64,000 nucleotides of DNA from Synanceia verrucosa. Its lineage: Eukaryota > Chordata > Actinopteri > Perciformes > Synanceiidae. A program made the position numbers and the translations under genes. The DNA lies in assembly GCA_029721515.1 (NCBI GenBank), contig CM056556.1, forward strand, positions 10,498,098-10,562,097, read 5' to 3'. Shown here in pieces: positions 61,851 to 64,000 of this stretch. The notes beneath the pieces were generated by a model that saw only the letters and a program-made list of their open reading frames with translations, searched no databases and had not been told where the DNA came from. How positions within the stretch are numbered: the stretch's first letter is position 1; every line of letters starts with the position of its first letter.

Positions 61851-64000
61851 AGTTCTAGTTATCCTGGTTAATCTACTTCATATTCATTCTCAGTGGCCAG
61901 ATGTGTCAGTATCCGACGCCGTACTGGATCTTTTGAAGGATAATTTCATGCATGTTATCTCAACATTTACACCTGTCAGTCTCTCTTAAGAGTACTTTTC
62001 AGATCTAAATATGTTTATTTTTAGCCATAGCTTTCATAACATGCAGTGTGTAAAATAACATAAATGCTACAGTTTTCCTCAGTTTTCCTGCTTAGATGTT
62101 CTTCTTGACTGTAATTTTCCTCCATATAAGGTGTATATTTTGTGCAGCATAAACATTGCATCAAAATGAAGCAGAATATGCTAATGACTCTAATTGGAGT
62201 ACTAATAGAGACTGTTTCCCCAGCTTTAAGCTTTTGGGGGGTCTGTGTAATCAGTGTAGACAGTCGTTAAGGGAATGGAGAGGCAACTAGCAATGTCAGG
62301 AGAGGGCCCAGGCGGTTCCGGCTGACACTACCCCAATCTTCCAGGACCCATTAAATGGCAGTTTCAACACATTACCAACCATAACATCCTTGAATATCAC
62401 TGATTTTATTTGCAGTATCAAACATTTCATTTCACGCACCATTAATGGAAAAGTGCTGAGGTTCTAATGCTGCCAAACATTTAGTAACTACCTGGACTCA
62501 GAGAACCAATTAACTCCAGCGACAACATGGCCAATTAAACACACAAATAGGTGAGTCCAGCATTGGTTACTGCCCTAGTAATTTACTTTTGAATAAACCC
62601 AAGCAAAAATAGAAAGTCAGTCATGGAATGACCAGTTGAAGTGGAAGGAAAAGTAGCGTAGTGCTTTACAGGCAGTACTGCACTGGGAATTTAGGAGATA
62701 TTCAAGGAAATATGATGAATTATTGTGAAAATAATAGGAAACAAATAGCAGCATGAATGATAATGGGATAGGAATGAGAACTAATTTGTATTTAATTCAA
62801 TTTGACATGAATAAACAAGCTGCTGTTCAAGTGAATCTGGTTGGAGAAAGAAATGTAGCAGAGGTGAAAGAGAAAGGGAGTGCATTGCTAAAATAGGTGA
62901 GATCGTTTCACTTTAATATGAGCAAGCTCTTTTTGAATATAGTGTAACTGTATTAACACATTTGATCATTTAAACATATGGTGCTTTGTAACATTGTATA
63001 GCTTTATGGTAAGGAATGCATGATTTCTTGTAATTCTCTACCCAACCTCTATGCCATACCTCATAGCTGATATGAATATAGGTGTTGGTTTATTGTGCTG
63101 TGATCTTAACCTCACAACCTCATTTAGAAATATTTCTGTATTGATTTTCCACCGTGCTTTCAATTAGGTTTCATTGGAAGCCAAAACAATATCAATACAC
63201 AGCTGATGAACTCTTATGGAAAAGGGAAGCAAAGAGAAACATGCCTTATGCTTGTTATATATGTGAGTCGTGATATCATAGCTTGATAACAGCCTACCAG
63301 ATCTATTTCCTCTCTGTGGGTTAGAGGAGTGTGAAGGGAGCGTCCACACTTAATTACCTCTGGGGTTCAGCTAACCGGCCGGCAGCATTACCAATTTATT
63401 GTTACACCTGTGTCCATTGAAATGTGTTTAAAAGGCAAGGTGCCACAATGGAGTACTGCAAAACACTCTTGGTTATAGCGATTTAGTGAAAACAAGTTTT
63501 CACTAAATTGGCCATTTTTTTAATCATATTTCTATTAATTTTAGAGGAGCAGTGCAACAAGCTGTAATCACTGACAAATTAACATCTTATAGAGTTGTAA
63601 TGCTAACATGTATGATGTATTTACACTTCCACCACACATTATTATTATAGTTGTTATTCTGGCCACCTGGTGAATGTAGATCCAGTTTTATTTTCCTTTT
63701 CCTCAGCTAGTCGAGCTGAAGGACACTAAAACTAAATCTGTCCCTAAAGACTCTGGTGTTACTAAGACCTAATCATTATCATTAGCTGAGTCTTGTAACG
63801 TACTTCATCATGTCAGTGTTTCGTCAAAATATACAAGGGTATCAATCAATCAAATCAATCATTAGGCCTTTTTGATGGTGGTGGAGCTAATTAAGTATGC
63901 AATCACCTCACCAATAAATCGAAACAATCCAATAACCCTGGAGATCAGGGTTTGCACAACTCTCCCCTACTTGGGCACTCGAAAATGCAGTCATGCAGTG
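61851..64000. other. Non-coding stretch with candidate conserved segments
   Basis: No gene recognised. Segments 62210-62560 and 63330-63430 are complex and of balanced composition. A short inverted repeat is listed separately. The remaining sequence is AT-rich. Confidence 0.42.
63481..63508. repeat. Perfect inverted repeat, 13-bp arms
   Basis: ATTTAGTGAAAAC and its exact reverse complement are separated by only two bases. The near-zero loop favours a cruciform or a replication-slip origin over an RNA hairpin. Confidence 0.95.

Noticed and set aside
1..64000. CRISPR arrays, operons, prophage or bacterial genes
   Set aside because: None present: no spaced direct repeats, no dense coding, and the sequence is plainly vertebrate-type.

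Overview
This window looks like non-coding DNA from a ray-finned (teleost) fish, probably a gene desert or part of a very large intron. The call rests on the mix of repeats: a nearly complete Tc1-type transposon, several non-autonomous hAT, PIF/Harbinger and TTAA-flanked elements of kinds I recognise from fish genomes, a 5'-truncated tRNA-type SINE, LINE 3' tails, and many long (CA)n and (AT)n microsatellites in an AT-rich, CpG-poor background. I see no prokaryotic genes, no CRISPR array, no tRNA or rRNA gene, and no host protein-coding gene that I can defend. Most open frames here are chance frames, several of them made only by dinucleotide repeats.

Layout. 1-5446: AT-rich unique-looking DNA with one (TG)n tract. 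5449-7055: a Tc1/mariner element with 51-bp terminal inverted repeats, a TA target duplication and a transposase gene whose frame breaks just before the third catalytic residue. 7058-11785: unique-looking DNA with (TG)n and (CA)n tracts. 11794-13164: a hAT-like element holding a second hAT-like element (12270-12981), which carries a decayed transposase-like fragment. 13320-13391: a perfect 29-bp-arm hairpin. 17255-17713: a PIF/Harbinger-type MITE. 17717-26334: mostly unique-looking DNA with a pyrimidine tract and a very long (AT)n array. 26343-26560: a small hAT MITE with a perfect 8-bp target duplication. 29757-29840: a local duplication combined with a perfect hairpin. 30559-32186: two diverged copies of a roughly 275-bp segment. 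33088-33620 and 39217-40000: degraded MITEs. 41698-42570: a cluster of three long (AT)n arrays. 46913-47486: a CpG-rich Harbinger MITE. 48919-49267: a degraded hAT MITE, followed by an exon-like segment with a frameshift (49289-49426) and a truncated SINE with a 9-bp target duplication (49537-49873). 54739-55138: a TTAA-flanked MITE. 60010-60409: a palindromic element with telomere-like repeats at its centre. 61594-61850: (AT)n followed by a LINE 3' tail.

The transposons are the only coherent gene content. The Tc1 copy is the youngest-looking: its ends are almost identical and one missing base separates its gene from an intact frame. The stretches between repeats often have mixed, non-repetitive sequence of the sort found in conserved non-coding elements near developmental genes, but conservation cannot be judged from one sequence. 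I found no convincing new biological system. The items most worth a second look are the perfect hairpin at 13.3 kb, the duplication/hairpin at 29.8 kb, the palindrome at 60 kb, the nested hAT pair at 12 kb, and the exon-like segment at 49.3 kb.
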